This document shows, one piece after another, positions 1-8,455 of a stretch of DNA of 64,000 nucleotides. Source of the stretch: an uncultured Haliea sp. (GTDB lineage: Bacteria; Pseudomonadota; Gammaproteobacteria; Pseudomonadales; Halieaceae); NCBI GenBank assembly GCA_947258585.1, contig CAMYIZ010000065.1:45827-109826 (forward strand). Reading direction: 5' to 3'. Each line of letters begins with the position of its first letter. The first letter of the stretch is position 1. The translations under genes and the position numbers were made by a program. The notes under the pieces were generated by a model, which saw only the letters and a program-made list of their open reading frames with translations, had not been told where the DNA came from and did not search any database.

Positions 1-1108
1 TGGGCGACTGCAGCCCCTCGACACCCGCCGCCAGGTCATTGACCTTGATCCAGGCCAGCCCGCGGGCACCGTAGATACTGACGAAGCGGGTGTAGTCGTC
101 GATTTCCTTGCGGCTGATACCGGCGCCGCCGGGCACCTTCAGCGCCGCGACGCGACCGCCGGGATCGTCCGCCGGGCCCCGGAACACCTTGAACTCCACC
201 TGCCGCATCAGGTCGTCGATGCTGACCAGCTCGAGGTCGATGCGCAGGTCGGGCTTGTCGGAACCATAGCGCTCCATGGCCTCGGTCCAGGGCATGCGCG
301 GGAAGTCGCCCAGATCCACGTCCAGCACCGTGGCAAACAGCTGGCGGATCATGCGCTCGGTGATCCCCATGATCTCCTCTTCATTGAGGAAGGAGGTCTC
401 GATGTCGATCTGGGTGAATTCGGGCTGGCGGTCGGCCCGCAGGTCCTCGTCGCGGAAACACTTGGCGATCTGGTAGTAGCGATCGAAGCCGGACACCATC
501 AACAGCTGCTTGAACAGCTGGGGGGACTGCGGCAGGGCGAAGAAGTGACCGGGGTGGGTGCGGCTGGGAACCAGGTAATCGCGGGCCCCTTCAGGGGTTG
601 CGCGGGTCAGGATCGGTGTCTCGATATCGAGGAATCCCTCGGCGTCGAGGAAATTGCGCACCGCAGTGGTTATCTTCGCCCGCAGGATCAGGCGATTCTG
701 CATCTCCGGGCGCCGCAGGTCCATATAGCGGTACTGCAGCCTGACATCTTCGCCGACGTTGGTATGCTCATCGAGCTGGAACGGCGGCGTGACCGCGCTG
801 TTGAGGATCTCCAGCTCCTTGCCCAGCACCTCGATCTGGCCGGTGGCCATGGCGGGGTTCACTGTAGCCTCGGTACGGGCGCGCACCCGGCCCGTGATTT
901 TCAGGACGAATTCACTGCGCACCCGGTCGGCGCGCTGGAAGTGCTCCCCGGTATCGGGATCGAATACCACCTGTACCACGCCGGCCCGGTCACGCAGGTC
1001 GAGGAAGATGACACCCCCGTGGTCCCGACGACGATCCACCCAGCCACACAGGGTCACCGTTTCGTCGATACTGGCCGTGCCGAGGGCGCCACAAAAATGA
1101 CTGCGCAT
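1..1108 (-). CDS. aspS: Aspartyl-tRNA synthetase, N-terminal part (runs off the window)
   Basis: The enzyme charges tRNA-Asp (or tRNA-Asp/Asn) with aspartate in the cytoplasm. About 369 residues are visible, starting [10 protein letters not shown] at position 1108; the C-terminus lies before base 1. The N-terminal OB-fold anticodon-binding domain is recognisable ([25 protein letters not shown] segment near residues 20-40). The class II catalytic core follows, with motif 2 seen as [20 protein letters not shown]. The long GAD-type insertion that marks bacterial AspRS would begin around the visible C-terminal end. It lies 44 bp downstream of the FmdB-like gene on the same strand, so the two are probably co-transcribed. 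Whether it is discriminating or non-discriminating cannot be decided. Confidence is high because of strong family motifs over the whole visible length. Confidence 0.96.
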   Translation of the reverse strand, partial: MRSHFCGALGTASIDETVTLCGWVDRRRDHGGVIFLDLRDRAGVVQVVFDPDTGEHFQRADRVRSEFVLKITGRVRARTEATVNPAMATGQIEVLGKELEILNSAVTPPFQLDEHTNVGEDVRLQYRYMDLRRPEMQNRLILRAKITTAVRNFLDAEGFLDIETPILTRATPEGARDYLVPSRTHPGHFFALPQSPQLFKQLLMVSGFDRYYQIAKCFRDEDLRADRQPEFTQIDIETSFLNEEEIMGITERMIRQLFATVLDVDLGDFPRMPWTEAMERYGSDKPDLRIDLELVSIDDLMRQVEFKVFRGPADDPGGRVAALKVPGGAGISRKEIDDYTRFVSIYGARGLAWIKVNDLAAGVEGLQSP

Positions 1109-1152
1109 AATTCCGTTTCCGTAATTGTCAGGTTGGCCCCGGGGGGCAGGGT

Positions 1153-1455
1153 CTAGCTGGCGGCCTTGGCCTCGCCGCCCTTGGAGGCACCGGAGCTGTC
1201 AGCGGCCGCCGCCGGGGCTGCCGCAGGCGCGGAGCACTTGTCGTCGCCGCTGGCGACCAGATTCTTCTTGCCACCGGTCTTGAAATCAGTCTCATACCAG
1301 CCGCCGCCCTTGAGACGGAATCCGGCCGCTGAGACCTTTTTGCGCAGCTCGGGCGCTCCGCAAGCGGGGCAATCCACCAGCGGGGCATCGCTGACCTTCT
1401 GCAGGGCTTCATGCAGGTGGCCACAGGACTGACACTGATACTCGTATATCGGCAT
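1153..1455 (-). CDS. FmdB-family zinc-ribbon protein
   Basis: A 100-residue protein starting [13 protein letters not shown] at 1455; the reading frame is open further upstream, but this N-terminus is the family's conserved start. Residues 1-45 form a small zinc ribbon with two cysteine pairs (CQSC near residue 8 and CPAC near 31), followed by [21 protein letters not shown], the usual FmdB regulatory-protein core. The C-terminal third is low-complexity Ala/Ser/Gly/Lys. The role of the family is poorly known; it was named after an Amycolatopsis/Methylophilus formamidase regulator. In gammaproteobacteria it commonly sits next to aspS, as here, which points to a housekeeping role. Identity of the domain is sure; function is not. 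Confidence 0.88.
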   Translation of the reverse strand: MPIYEYQCQSCGHLHEALQKVSDAPLVDCPACGAPELRKKVSAAGFRLKGGGWYETDFKTGGKKNLVASGDDKCSAPAAAPAAAADSSGASKGGEAKAAS

Positions 1456-1605
1456 GGAGAGTACTCGCCAAATTAATGGGGCAGAAAAAATCGAGGCGCG
1501 GATTTTACCCCATGGCAGGGCGCAGGCCAATACAGGCGAAATCGGGAACTTGGGGAGGGAAGCGTGCCCCTGCACCAGATCGTGCCGAGGCGGAGTGAAA
1601 CCCGG

Positions 1606-1631
1606 GCCCTGCCCGCAACTGCGGGGAGGGC
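1606..1631 (-). terminator. Hairpin downstream of the HU-like gene
   Basis: The segment 1606-1631 folds into a GC-rich stem of about 12 pairs with one G-G mismatch and a two-base loop. It lies 14 bp past the stop codon of the HU-like gene on the minus strand. Only three T residues follow on that strand, so it may be a weak intrinsic terminator or an mRNA 3'-end stabiliser. Confidence 0.35.
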
Positions 1632-1644
1632 CTGCTGCCGTGAC

Positions 1645-2076
1645 TCAGTCGGCGGCGAAGTCCTTCATTTTCTTCAGCGGACGCACTTTGACGGCAACGC
1701 TGGCCGGCTTGGGCTTGAAGGTAGTCTCCTGGCCGGTAAACGGGTTGATGCCCTTGCGCGCTTTCTTGGCGGGCTTCTTCACCGTGGTGATCTTCATCAG
1801 GCCCGGCAGAGTGAACTCCCCTACCGCGCGCTTCTTGAGGCTCCGCTCAATCAGCGACTCGAGCTCGCCCATGACATCGCCGACCTGCTTCTTGCTCAGG
1901 CTGGTGGATTCCGCAATGGACGCCACGATCTGGGTCTTGGTCAGTTTATCCTTGATGAGCGGCGCCTTCTTGGCAGGTGCTGCCTTCTTGGCGGGGGCTG
2001 CCTTCTTGGTCGCTACTTTTGCCGTTGCCGCTTTCTTGGCAGGTGCCTTCTTCGCTGCTGCTTTTTTCGTCGCCAT
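1645..2076 (-). CDS. HU-family DNA-binding protein with lysine/alanine-rich histone-H1-like N-terminal tail
   Basis: A 143-residue protein. Residues 1-38 are almost entirely Lys, Ala, Pro and Thr in KKAAxKKAPAKK-like repeats, resembling histone H1 or the Pseudomonas AlgP tail. Residues 42-135 are an HU/IHF fold: the helical dimerisation part begins LTKTQIVASIAEST and the beta arm carries INPFTGQETTFKPKPAS, with NPxTG matching the HU signature. HU proteins bind and bend DNA as dimers; the cationic tail probably adds non-specific DNA compaction. The start is the ATG at 2076; an upstream GAAGG on the minus strand is a possible ribosome-binding site. It is monocistronic by context, with proS divergent. 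I do not assign hupA, hupB or ihf, because the arm sequence differs from all three. Confidence 0.9.
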   Translation of the reverse strand: MATKKAAAKKAPAKKAATAKVATKKAAPAKKAAPAKKAPLIKDKLTKTQIVASIAESTSLSKKQVGDVMGELESLIERSLKKRAVGEFTLPGLMKITTVKKPAKKARKGINPFTGQETTFKPKPASVAVKVRPLKKMKDFAAD

Positions 2077-2421
2077 AGTCTTTTCAACCTTCGTTCAAGT
2101 GAGTTGGGACACGCATCCAAGCCGGACTGACCGCGACCACCGCTGCCGCCACCAGGCTCAAGCACAGATATTAACCATGAAACGCTGTAATACAAGGGTT
2201 TTTCCACTGCCGGGGGTAAAAATAGCCCTGTTTTTGCTGCATATTCCCGTTTCCGCCCCCACAGCTCCGTCCAGAACCGCCCGGGGCGGGCGATCCGGAC
2301 CCGACAAATCTTCCTGTCCGGGCGACCGAATCCGGGCGACCCTATCCGGGCGACCCTGTACCGCCGCTGTGTTCGGACGTAAACTGGGCGCCTTCCTCAA
2401 CACCCCCACGGACCCGAGCAC
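2077..2421. other. Divergent intergenic region between HU-like gene and proS
   Basis: 345 bp without a credible gene. It holds the unassigned promoters of the HU-like gene (minus) and proS (plus). The left half is comparatively AT-rich (2175-2245). The right half has three tandem 14-bp repeats at 2317-2358, listed separately. No RNA gene or clear -35/-10 pair was recognised. Confidence 0.6.
2317..2358. repeat. Three tandem copies of a 14-bp repeat upstream of proS
   Basis: Units at 2317-2330, 2331-2344 and 2345-2358 all begin TCCGGGCGACC and differ only in the last three bases (GAA, CTA, CTG). The array ends 63 bp before the proS start. It is too short for a CRISPR and has no spacers. It could be a slipped-strand expansion or a set of repeated protein-binding sites. 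Confidence 0.85.
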
Positions 2422-4134
2422 ATGCGTACCAGCAACTACCTGATCAGCACCCAGAAAGAGACCCCGGCGGACGCGGAAGTGATCAGCCACCAGCTGATGC
2501 TGCGCGCGGGGCTGATACGCAAGCTGGCCGCCGGCCTCTACACCTGGCTGCCACTGGGCCTGCGGGTACTGCGCAAGGTCGAACAGGTCGTACGCGAGGA
2601 AATGGATGCCAGCGGCGCCATCGAGATCAGCATGCCGGTGGTGCAGCCGGCGGAGCTGTGGCAGGAATCGGGTCGCTGGGAGCAGTACGGCCCCGAGCTA
2701 CTGCGAATCCAGGACCGCCACCAGCGTGACTTCTGCCTCGGGCCCACCCATGAAGAGGTCGTCACCGACCTGGTGCGCAACGAGATCAAGAGCTACAAAC
2801 AGCTGCCCCTGAACCTGTACCAGATCCAGACCAAGGTGCGGGACGAGATCAGGCCGCGTTTCGGCATCATGCGCGGCCGCGAATTTCTGATGAAGGACGC
2901 CTACTCCTTCCACATTGACCAGGCCTCGCTGGAAGCCACCTACCAGGTGATGCACCGCACCTATACCAATATCTTCACCCGCCTGGGCCTGCAGTTCCGC
3001 CCGGTAATTGCCGACACCGGCAGCATCGGGGGCAGCGCCTCCCATGAGTTCCATGTACTGGCGAACGCGGGCGAGGACGCCATCGCCTTCAGCGACAGCA
3101 GCGACTACGCCGCCAATGTCGAAATGGCCGAGGCTCTGCCCGGTTCGACAGACCGTCCCGCGCCGTCCGCGGAGCTGGCGGAACTGGCCACGCCCGGCGT
3201 GCGCACGATCGAGGATCTGGCGACGCTCCTCGGGCGGCCCGCCGCCAGCACGGTGAAGACCCTGGTGGTGGCAGGTGATGAGCCGGGTTCCCTGGTCGCC
3301 CTGGTCCTGCGCGGCGACCACCAGCTCAATAGCATCAAGGCCGAGAAACTGGCCGGTGTCGGCAGCCCGCTGACCATGGCCGACGAGGGCGCCGTGCGCG
3401 CAGCCTGCGGCGCCGGCTTTGGCTCACTGGGGCCCGTCGGCCTGCCGCTACCGGTGATTGTCGACCGCAGCGCGGCCCTGCTGGCAGACTTCGTTTGCGG
3501 TGCGAACCGCGACGAGATACACCTGACCGGGGTGAACTGGGAGCGGGACTGCCCCCTGGCCCGGGTGGAGGATTTGCGCAACGTCCAGGAAGGAGACCCG
3601 AGCCCCGACGGCAACGGCAGCCTGCTGATCCGTCGCGGCATTGAAGTCGGGCACATCTTCCAGCTCGGACGCAAGTACAGTGAGGCCATGCACGCGAGCG
3701 TGCTGGACGAGAACGGCAAGAGCGTCACCATGGCCATGGGCTGCTATGGCATCGGTGTGAGCAGAATCGTGGCCGCGGCGATCGAGCAGAACCACGACGA
3801 GCAGGGGATCATCTGGCCGGAGGCGATGGCGCCTTTCCAGCTCGCCATCGTGCCGCTGAACATGCAGAAGTCGGAAGCGGTAGCCGAGTGCGCGCTGTCC
3901 CTGTACCAGCAGTTTCGGGAGGCCGGCGTCGATGTCCTGCTCGACGATCGCAACGAGCGCCCCGGCGTCAAGTTTGCCGACATGGAACTGCTGGGCATTC
4001 CCCACCGCCTGGTGATCGGCGACCGGGCACTCGCCGAAGGCAAGCTCGAGTACAAGGGCCGCTGCGACGCGGAGGCGACGCTGATCGCAGCGGACGCCGT
4101 GTTCACCGACGTGCTCGGTCGGCTGCAACGCTGA
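2422..4134 (+). CDS. proS: Prolyl-tRNA synthetase (bacterial type with editing insert)
   Basis: 570 residues, the usual length for bacterial ProRS. It charges tRNA-Pro with proline in the cytoplasm. It starts [19 protein letters not shown] and shows class II motif 1 near residues 60-75, motif 2 as [20 protein letters not shown] near 145-165, and motif 3 as [20 protein letters not shown] near 440. Between motifs 2 and 3 there is a YbaK-like INS editing domain (about residues 235-385), which hydrolyses mischarged Ala-tRNA-Pro. A C-terminal anticodon-binding domain ends the protein. The lytic transglycosylase gene begins only 8 bp downstream, so the two may share a transcript. Family assignment is certain. 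Confidence 0.98.
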   Translation: MRTSNYLISTQKETPADAEVISHQLMLRAGLIRKLAAGLYTWLPLGLRVLRKVEQVVREEMDASGAIEISMPVVQPAELWQESGRWEQYGPELLRIQDRHQRDFCLGPTHEEVVTDLVRNEIKSYKQLPLNLYQIQTKVRDEIRPRFGIMRGREFLMKDAYSFHIDQASLEATYQVMHRTYTNIFTRLGLQFRPVIADTGSIGGSASHEFHVLANAGEDAIAFSDSSDYAANVEMAEALPGSTDRPAPSAELAELATPGVRTIEDLATLLGRPAASTVKTLVVAGDEPGSLVALVLRGDHQLNSIKAEKLAGVGSPLTMADEGAVRAACGAGFGSLGPVGLPLPVIVDRSAALLADFVCGANRDEIHLTGVNWERDCPLARVEDLRNVQEGDPSPDGNGSLLIRRGIEVGHIFQLGRKYSEAMHASVLDENGKSVTMAMGCYGIGVSRIVAAAIEQNHDEQGIIWPEAMAPFQLAIVPLNMQKSEAVAECALSLYQQFREAGVDVLLDDRNERPGVKFADMELLGIPHRLVIGDRALAEGKLEYKGRCDAEATLIAADAVFTDVLGRLQR

Positions 4135-4142
4135 CAGCAGGC

Positions 4143-4763
4143 ATGACGGGTCACGGCACACTCACGAGGACCCGCTGGCGGGCGCTGGCGGCCGCCTTCC
4201 TGCTGGCAATCCTGGCGCCGTTGGCCGCCGGCCAGCCGCAGGACCCGGAAGAGCGCGCGGCACTGAGAGACTTCCTCGACCAGACCATCAACAGCGCCGA
4301 CAGCTTCGCGGATCGATACGACGCCGAGGTATGGCTGGTGGATATGTCCGCGCGCCTGGAGCGTTTCGTCAAGGATAGCGAGGAGCGACTGCGGCTGCTG
4401 CGCCAGGTCCACGCGGCCGCCGCCAGGGCATCCCTGCCTCCGGAGCTGGTATTGGCTGTCATCGAAGTGGAAAGCCACTTCGACCGCTTTGCCATCTCCC
4501 GGGTCGGGGCCCAGGGCATGATGCAGGTGATGCCATTCTGGAAAAACGAGATCGGCCGGGCCGACGACAACCTCACCATGAACCTCACCAACTTCGAGTA
4601 TGGCTGTCGCATCCTGCAGTTCTACCTGCAGCGGGAAAAGGGCGATCTGCATCGGGCCCTGGCCGCCTACAACGGCAGCCTGGGAAGCCGGCGCTACAGC
4701 AACAAGGTCTACCAGGCCTGGGCCCGGCACTGGCGCACCGCACCGCTGCCGTGGGCGCGCTGA
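4143..4763 (+). CDS. Lytic transglycosylase, SLT domain (soluble, exported)
   Basis: A 206-residue protein whose N-terminus (RALAAAFLLAILAPLAAGQ) is a signal peptide with likely cleavage after AAG, so it should act in the periplasm. The catalytic SLT (goose-lysozyme-like) domain covers roughly residues 90-190: the glutamate-containing segment EVESHFDRFAISRVGAQGMM, then QVMPFWK, then AAYNGSLGSRRYSNKVYQAW. Such enzymes cleave the MurNAc-GlcNAc bond of peptidoglycan, leaving a 1,6-anhydro end. The ATG at 4143 gives a proper signal peptide; the frame is open further upstream inside proS. It is close behind proS and convergent with the AraC-type gene, with one base between stop codons. The exact MltC/MltE/Slt70 subfamily was not resolved. 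Confidence 0.9.
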   Translation: MTGHGTLTRTRWRALAAAFLLAILAPLAAGQPQDPEERAALRDFLDQTINSADSFADRYDAEVWLVDMSARLERFVKDSEERLRLLRQVHAAAARASLPPELVLAVIEVESHFDRFAISRVGAQGMMQVMPFWKNEIGRADDNLTMNLTNFEYGCRILQFYLQREKGDLHRALAAYNGSLGSRRYSNKVYQAWARHWRTAPLPWAR

Positions 4764-4764
4764 A

Positions 4765-5817
4765 TCAACGGAACGCGCCCGGGGACTGACCTGTCCACTT
4801 CTTGAATGAACGGTGAAACGCACTGGGATCACTGAAACCCAGCGCATCGGCAACTTCACAGACGGACAGCTCCGGGTTCCGCAGCAGGCTGATGGCGCGA
4901 TCCCGGCGAGCCTTGTCCTTGATCCGCTGATAGGACGTGCCCTCGCTCTCCAAACGTCGGCGCAGGGTCCGGGCCGACATGTTGAGCAGGACGGTCAGCT
5001 CCTCGAAGCTTGGCAATTCGCGCTGGAAGTCATCGCCGATTATCCCGCGGATCCGCCGACTGATACTGCTGTGGCAGGCTTCGTGGGCGTGCAGGAGAAA
5101 ATAGGGCGCCAGCACCATGAATTCGGCCAGCTGCTGTTCATTGCGCTGTATCGCCGCTTCCAGGTGGCGGGCGCTGAAGCTCACCGCATTGACCCGTGCA
5201 CCAAATTCCACCGGACCCGGGAAAAAATGGCGCAGCGCATCGCTGTTGTCGGGGCGGGGGCCGGCACAGCTGGCCCGGGTAATATCAATTTCCTGACCGA
5301 TCAGCCAACTGCAGAAGCGGAGCCAGATGGCCAGTCCCGCGAGGACCCGGTGCTGGAGTGTGGCGGCCACCCCGGAACCCAGGTAGCTCAGGGTGGCTTC
5401 GCGGGCATCGGCGTGAACAAGCAGGCGGTTCTGCACGGGGGGATGCTGCCGGGCCCGACAGCAGGCGTTGAACTCGATGGCGCGCTGCATGGCCACTCCC
5501 AGGGTTCCGCCGCCGAGCATGCTCAACGCAACCAGGCGCAGGGTGCCCGGGGGAGTCGTTGCATCCGGCATGGTGCCCAGGGTTTCATCGCCCAGCTGCC
5601 GGCACAGGGCGCTGCAGAGACGACTGTACTGGGCAGGGGTGGCCGAATCGGTCAGGGCCTGGTCCCGCAGCGGGTCGTGGGCAAACCCCGCCCGGGCCAG
5701 CACCCGGTCTCGAGGCAGCCCGTTGGCAGCCATCAGCGCCAGCAGGCTGCGAGTCAGCGCCGCGGGAACCCGCGACGGCATGCCCTCACTCTCTGCGGCG
5801 AAACTGCGGCGGCTCAT
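4765..5817 (-). CDS. AraC-family transcriptional regulator with OruR/AraC-type sensory domain
   Basis: 350 residues from the ATG at 5817, which is preceded on the minus strand by GCAGGAG with good spacing; that decides the start. The N-terminal 190 residues resemble the arabinose-binding-like domain of the OruR/ArgR-type AraC regulators. The C-terminal hundred residues carry the double helix-turn-helix, with the family signature in its second half (SVCEVADALGFSDPSAFHRS, then FKKWTGQSPGAFR). These proteins usually activate neighbouring catabolic operons on binding a small molecule. It is divergent from a LuxR-type gene that precedes a PuuA-like ligase, so polyamine or amino-acid catabolism is a reasonable but unproven guess. 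The effector is unknown. Confidence 0.9.
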   Translation of the reverse strand: MSRRSFAAESEGMPSRVPAALTRSLLALMAANGLPRDRVLARAGFAHDPLRDQALTDSATPAQYSRLCSALCRQLGDETLGTMPDATTPPGTLRLVALSMLGGGTLGVAMQRAIEFNACCRARQHPPVQNRLLVHADAREATLSYLGSGVAATLQHRVLAGLAIWLRFCSWLIGQEIDITRASCAGPRPDNSDALRHFFPGPVEFGARVNAVSFSARHLEAAIQRNEQQLAEFMVLAPYFLLHAHEACHSSISRRIRGIIGDDFQRELPSFEELTVLLNMSARTLRRRLESEGTSYQRIKDKARRDRAISLLRNPELSVCEVADALGFSDPSAFHRSFKKWTGQSPGAFR

Positions 5818-5847
5818 TTCTCGCTCCTGCACAACGACTGGAACCGC

Positions 5848-5853
5848 AGTATA
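5848..5853 (-). promoter_or_regulatory. Likely -10 element of the AraC-type gene
   Basis: The minus strand reads TATACT at 5853-5848, 30 bp before the AraC-type start codon. A TTG-containing -35 candidate lies 16-17 bp further upstream, but it is weak. Confidence 0.4.
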
Positions 5854-5901
5854 GTCCTGTGCCTTGCGCGACCAAAGTCCCCGCGGGGCTCGCTTCGACA
5901 G

Positions 5902-5918
5902 CCTGTTATACCGACAGG
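5902..5918. promoter_or_regulatory. Inverted repeat between the divergent AraC and LuxR genes
   Basis: CCTGT and ACAGG arms flank a seven-base centre in the middle of the 189-bp divergent region. The position fits a regulator-binding site acting on one or both promoters. The arms are only 5 bp, so this is tentative. Confidence 0.3.
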
Positions 5919-5941
5919 AGGTTTCGCCCGCACAGCTACAT

Positions 5942-5970
5942 TTGACAAGGCTGGCCGCGCTGCCCAATAT
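5942..5970 (+). promoter_or_regulatory. Candidate promoter of the LuxR-type gene
   Basis: A perfect TTGACA -35 at 5942-5947 is followed after 17 bp by CAATAT (5965-5970), a poor -10. It lies 36 bp upstream of the LuxR-type start. The strong -35 and weak -10 would suit an activator-dependent promoter. Confidence 0.4.
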
Positions 5971-6006
5971 GCCGCTATTAATGATGCTTCTGACGCCCGC
6001 AATGAC

Positions 6007-6855
6007 ATGAACGATATCGGTCAGCTGAGCAAGTGGAACAGGGATCTGTCGCGAGCCATCTCCGCCCTGGGCTCGGCTCAGTTTTTCCCCGCGCTGATTG
6101 AGGCTATCCGGGGCCAGGTGCACATCGAGTACCCCCAGATCTGGCTCTACCACCGCGACCTGCCGCCCCAGGTTCTCTACCACGAGATCCCGGGCCCGGC
6201 GGTGGCCGCCCAGGTGGACACCTACCTAGACGGCCCTTACCGCGAGGACCCGTTCTACCAGACCTCCATGAACCAGCCGCGCTCCAAGTTCTACCGCCTG
6301 TCGCGGATTACCGCGGGCAAGCTGCGCGAGTCGCAGTACTACCGGGACTACTACGCCGCGACCGGGACCGTCGACGAGGCCATTTACCTGTCCCGGCTGC
6401 GCGCCGGCAACGTGATCAACCTGTGCATGATGCGCCTGCCGAAACAGGGCGAGTTCACCGAACAGGAATACGAGACCCTGTATCTGCTGGCGGAGCCGGT
6501 ATCAGAGCTGATCAAATCCCACAGTGAACACGACGACTTCGCGGTGACGCACCTGATCCAGCCCGGTATCAACCACCAGATCGACCTGGCTTTTCGCACC
6601 TTCGGCTCGTCACTGCTGTCTCCGCGGGAGAAGGACGTGCTGGAGCTGATGCTGCGCGGCTACGGTACCGACACCTCGGCTGCGCGACTGGGCATTGCCC
6701 TGGAAACCGTGCGTCGCCATCGCAAGAGTATCTACCGCAAACTGGATGTGAGCTCCCAGACTGACCTGTTTTCCCTGTTTATCAACTCCCTGACCTGCCT
6801 CGGTGAAGCCGCCGGCGACGACCCCCTGCGGGTCTACATGGCGCCAGCCCGGTGA
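6007..6855 (+). CDS. LuxR-family transcriptional regulator
   Basis: 282 residues from the ATG at 6007 (MNDIGQLSKW). The frame runs open far upstream, but that part only mirrors the AraC gene. The N-terminal ~190 residues look like an autoinducer-binding/GAF-like sensory domain (IEYPQIWLYHRD, then DPFYQTSMNQ) without a family signature I can name. The C-terminus is a clear LuxR helix-turn-helix near residues 205-265: LSPREKDVLELMLRGYGTDT then IALETVRRHRKSIYRKLDVS. It is transcribed towards the PuuA-like glutamine synthetase 101 bp downstream and is probably its regulator. No acyl-homoserine-lactone synthase is nearby, so a quorum-sensing role is not supported. Confidence 0.88.
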   Translation: MNDIGQLSKWNRDLSRAISALGSAQFFPALIEAIRGQVHIEYPQIWLYHRDLPPQVLYHEIPGPAVAAQVDTYLDGPYREDPFYQTSMNQPRSKFYRLSRITAGKLRESQYYRDYYAATGTVDEAIYLSRLRAGNVINLCMMRLPKQGEFTEQEYETLYLLAEPVSELIKSHSEHDDFAVTHLIQPGINHQIDLAFRTFGSSLLSPREKDVLELMLRGYGTDTSAARLGIALETVRRHRKSIYRKLDVSSQTDLFSLFINSLTCLGEAAGDDPLRVYMAPAR

Positions 6856-6879
6856 TTGCCCCGACACAAGCCCCGGTCC

Positions 6880-6895
6880 TGCCCCGCATGGGGCA
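6880..6895 (+). terminator. Small hairpin after the LuxR-type gene
   Basis: TGCCCC and GGGGCA arms around a GCAT loop lie 24 bp past the LuxR-type stop, followed by only two T residues. It is at best a weak terminator, so read-through into the ligase gene is possible. Confidence 0.3.
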
Positions 6896-6956
6896 TTGAA
6901 CCACATCCATGAAATCCAGATAGTGCACCCTTACTGGCCTGAATCACGGTGTCCGA

Positions 6957-8300
6957 ATGTCCCTTGAAGCCGACTGGTTCTTGCGGGCCCACCCGGAGAT
7001 AACCACCGTCGAGGCCCTGCTGCCCGACTGCAACGGCATCATGCGCGGCAAATGGTTGCCGCGGCACAAGCTCGCCAGGATTTTCGACGGCGAACTCAAA
7101 CTTCCGAAGACCGCCCTGAGCCTGGATATCTGGGGCCGGGACGTTGAGGAGCTGGTGTTTGCCTCCGGCGATGCCGATGGCATCTGCCGACCGGTGGAGG
7201 GCTCCCTGCTGCCGACGCCCTGGTCCGCTGGCGGCCAGCACGGGCAGATCATGCTGTCCATGTTCGATGCCGATGGCGCCCCCTACATGGGCGACCCCCG
7301 GCACGTGCTGAAGCAGGTGGTCTCGCGCTTCCAGGATGCCGGCTGGACCCCGGTGGTCGCCGCGGAGCTCGAGTTCAGCCTGGTGCGCTGGGACAACGTG
7401 GTGCCGATACACACCTGCCCCTCCCCCGCCGGCAGCCAGCCGGTGGGTGGCAACATGTACGGCCTCGACGTGCTCAACCAGCACCAGCAGATGATGGAAG
7501 AGCTGCGTATCGCCTGCGAGCTCCAGGACCTGCCCTTCGACGGCGTGGTCAAGGAGTCCGCTCCCTCCCAGTACGAAATCAACATGCAGCATGTTCCCAG
7601 TCCCGTACTGGCGGCCAAGCAGATACTGATGATGAAGCGGCTGATCAAGGGCGTGGCCCACAAGCACGGACTGGTCGCCAGCTTCATGCCCAAGCCCTTC
7701 GAGGACGAGGCCGGCAACGGCATGCACGTCCACTGCAGCGTCCTCGACCAGCGCGGCGTCAATGTCTTCGATGACGGCACCGAGCGCGGCACTCCCCTGC
7801 TGCACCACGCCATCGCGGGCTGCCTGCAACACATGGCGGACTCCATGATCATCTTCTCCCCCGGCTTCAACGGCTATCGCCGGTTCCAGCCAGGCACCCA
7901 CGCCCCCACCTACCCGAGCTGGGGCTACGAGAACCGCACGGTGGCCGTGCGGGTACCGGCGGGCTCCCACGCCGCCCGACGCCTGGAGCACCGGGTTGCC
8001 GGTGCCGACTGCAACCCCTACCTGCAGTTCGCCGTGGTGCTGGCCGCGATGCTCGACGGCATCGAGCGGCAGGCATCGCCCGGCAACCCCACCCGGGGCG
8101 ATGGCTACTCGCAGAAGACCGGCGACCTGCCCGGTTATATGCACGAGGCGCTGGACCGGTTCCGCAAGTCGGAATTCATTCGCGCCGCGCTGGGGGGTGA
8201 GTTGCAGCGCATATTCACCCTCACCAAGGAGCAGGAGGTGGCGGAGTTTCGCCACCGCATCTCACTGCTGGAGTACCAGTCCTACCTCGAGCGCACCTGA
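6957..8300 (+). CDS. Glutamine synthetase family ligase, PuuA-like (gamma-glutamylpolyamine synthetase type)
   Basis: 447 residues, matching PuuA/GlnT-type ligases rather than the ~470-residue housekeeping GlnA. Visible GS landmarks are the substrate-recognition beginning (EALLPDCNGIMRGKWLPRHK), the metal-binding AELEFSL near residue 140, the nucleotide/metal stretch FEDEAGNGMHVHCSVLDQRG near 245-265, and NGYRRFQPGTHAP near 305. The C-terminal adenylylation loop typical of GlnA is not seen. The family joins glutamate to an amine such as putrescine, using ATP. The preceding LuxR-type gene is a likely regulator. Other puu-pathway genes (oxidase, aldehyde dehydrogenase, hydrolase) are not in the window, so the amine substrate is inferred from family only. 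Confidence 0.87.
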   Translation: MSLEADWFLRAHPEITTVEALLPDCNGIMRGKWLPRHKLARIFDGELKLPKTALSLDIWGRDVEELVFASGDADGICRPVEGSLLPTPWSAGGQHGQIMLSMFDADGAPYMGDPRHVLKQVVSRFQDAGWTPVVAAELEFSLVRWDNVVPIHTCPSPAGSQPVGGNMYGLDVLNQHQQMMEELRIACELQDLPFDGVVKESAPSQYEINMQHVPSPVLAAKQILMMKRLIKGVAHKHGLVASFMPKPFEDEAGNGMHVHCSVLDQRGVNVFDDGTERGTPLLHHAIAGCLQHMADSMIIFSPGFNGYRRFQPGTHAPTYPSWGYENRTVAVRVPAGSHAARRLEHRVAGADCNPYLQFAVVLAAMLDGIERQASPGNPTRGDGYSQKTGDLPGYMHEALDRFRKSEFIRAALGGELQRIFTLTKEQEVAEFRHRISLLEYQSYLERT

Positions 8301-8455
8301 CCGGGGTCACGGGGCTGCGGAACCAAACCCGGCGCCAGTGATCCAACCCTGAACGCGGCGCTGGTGCCCAGCCCGCGACCGCCCCGAACAAGACTTTTTG
8401 CCGCCAACACGCTACCATCGCCCCTGTTCCTTCAGCCCCAGAGCTCTACATTCCT

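Noticed and set aside
2317..2358. Tandem repeats considered as a CRISPR or iteron origin
   Set aside because: Units are 14 bp, directly adjacent and only three; there are no spacers, cas genes or replication genes.
4813..6006. Long in-frame extension upstream of the LuxR-type gene
   Set aside because: It lies antisense to the well-supported AraC-family gene and shows no domain; GC-rich DNA keeps such frames open.
6834..8255. 473-residue open frame antisense to the PuuA-like ligase
   Set aside because: His/Gly/Val-rich composition mirrors the sense gene, with no motif or ribosome-binding site.
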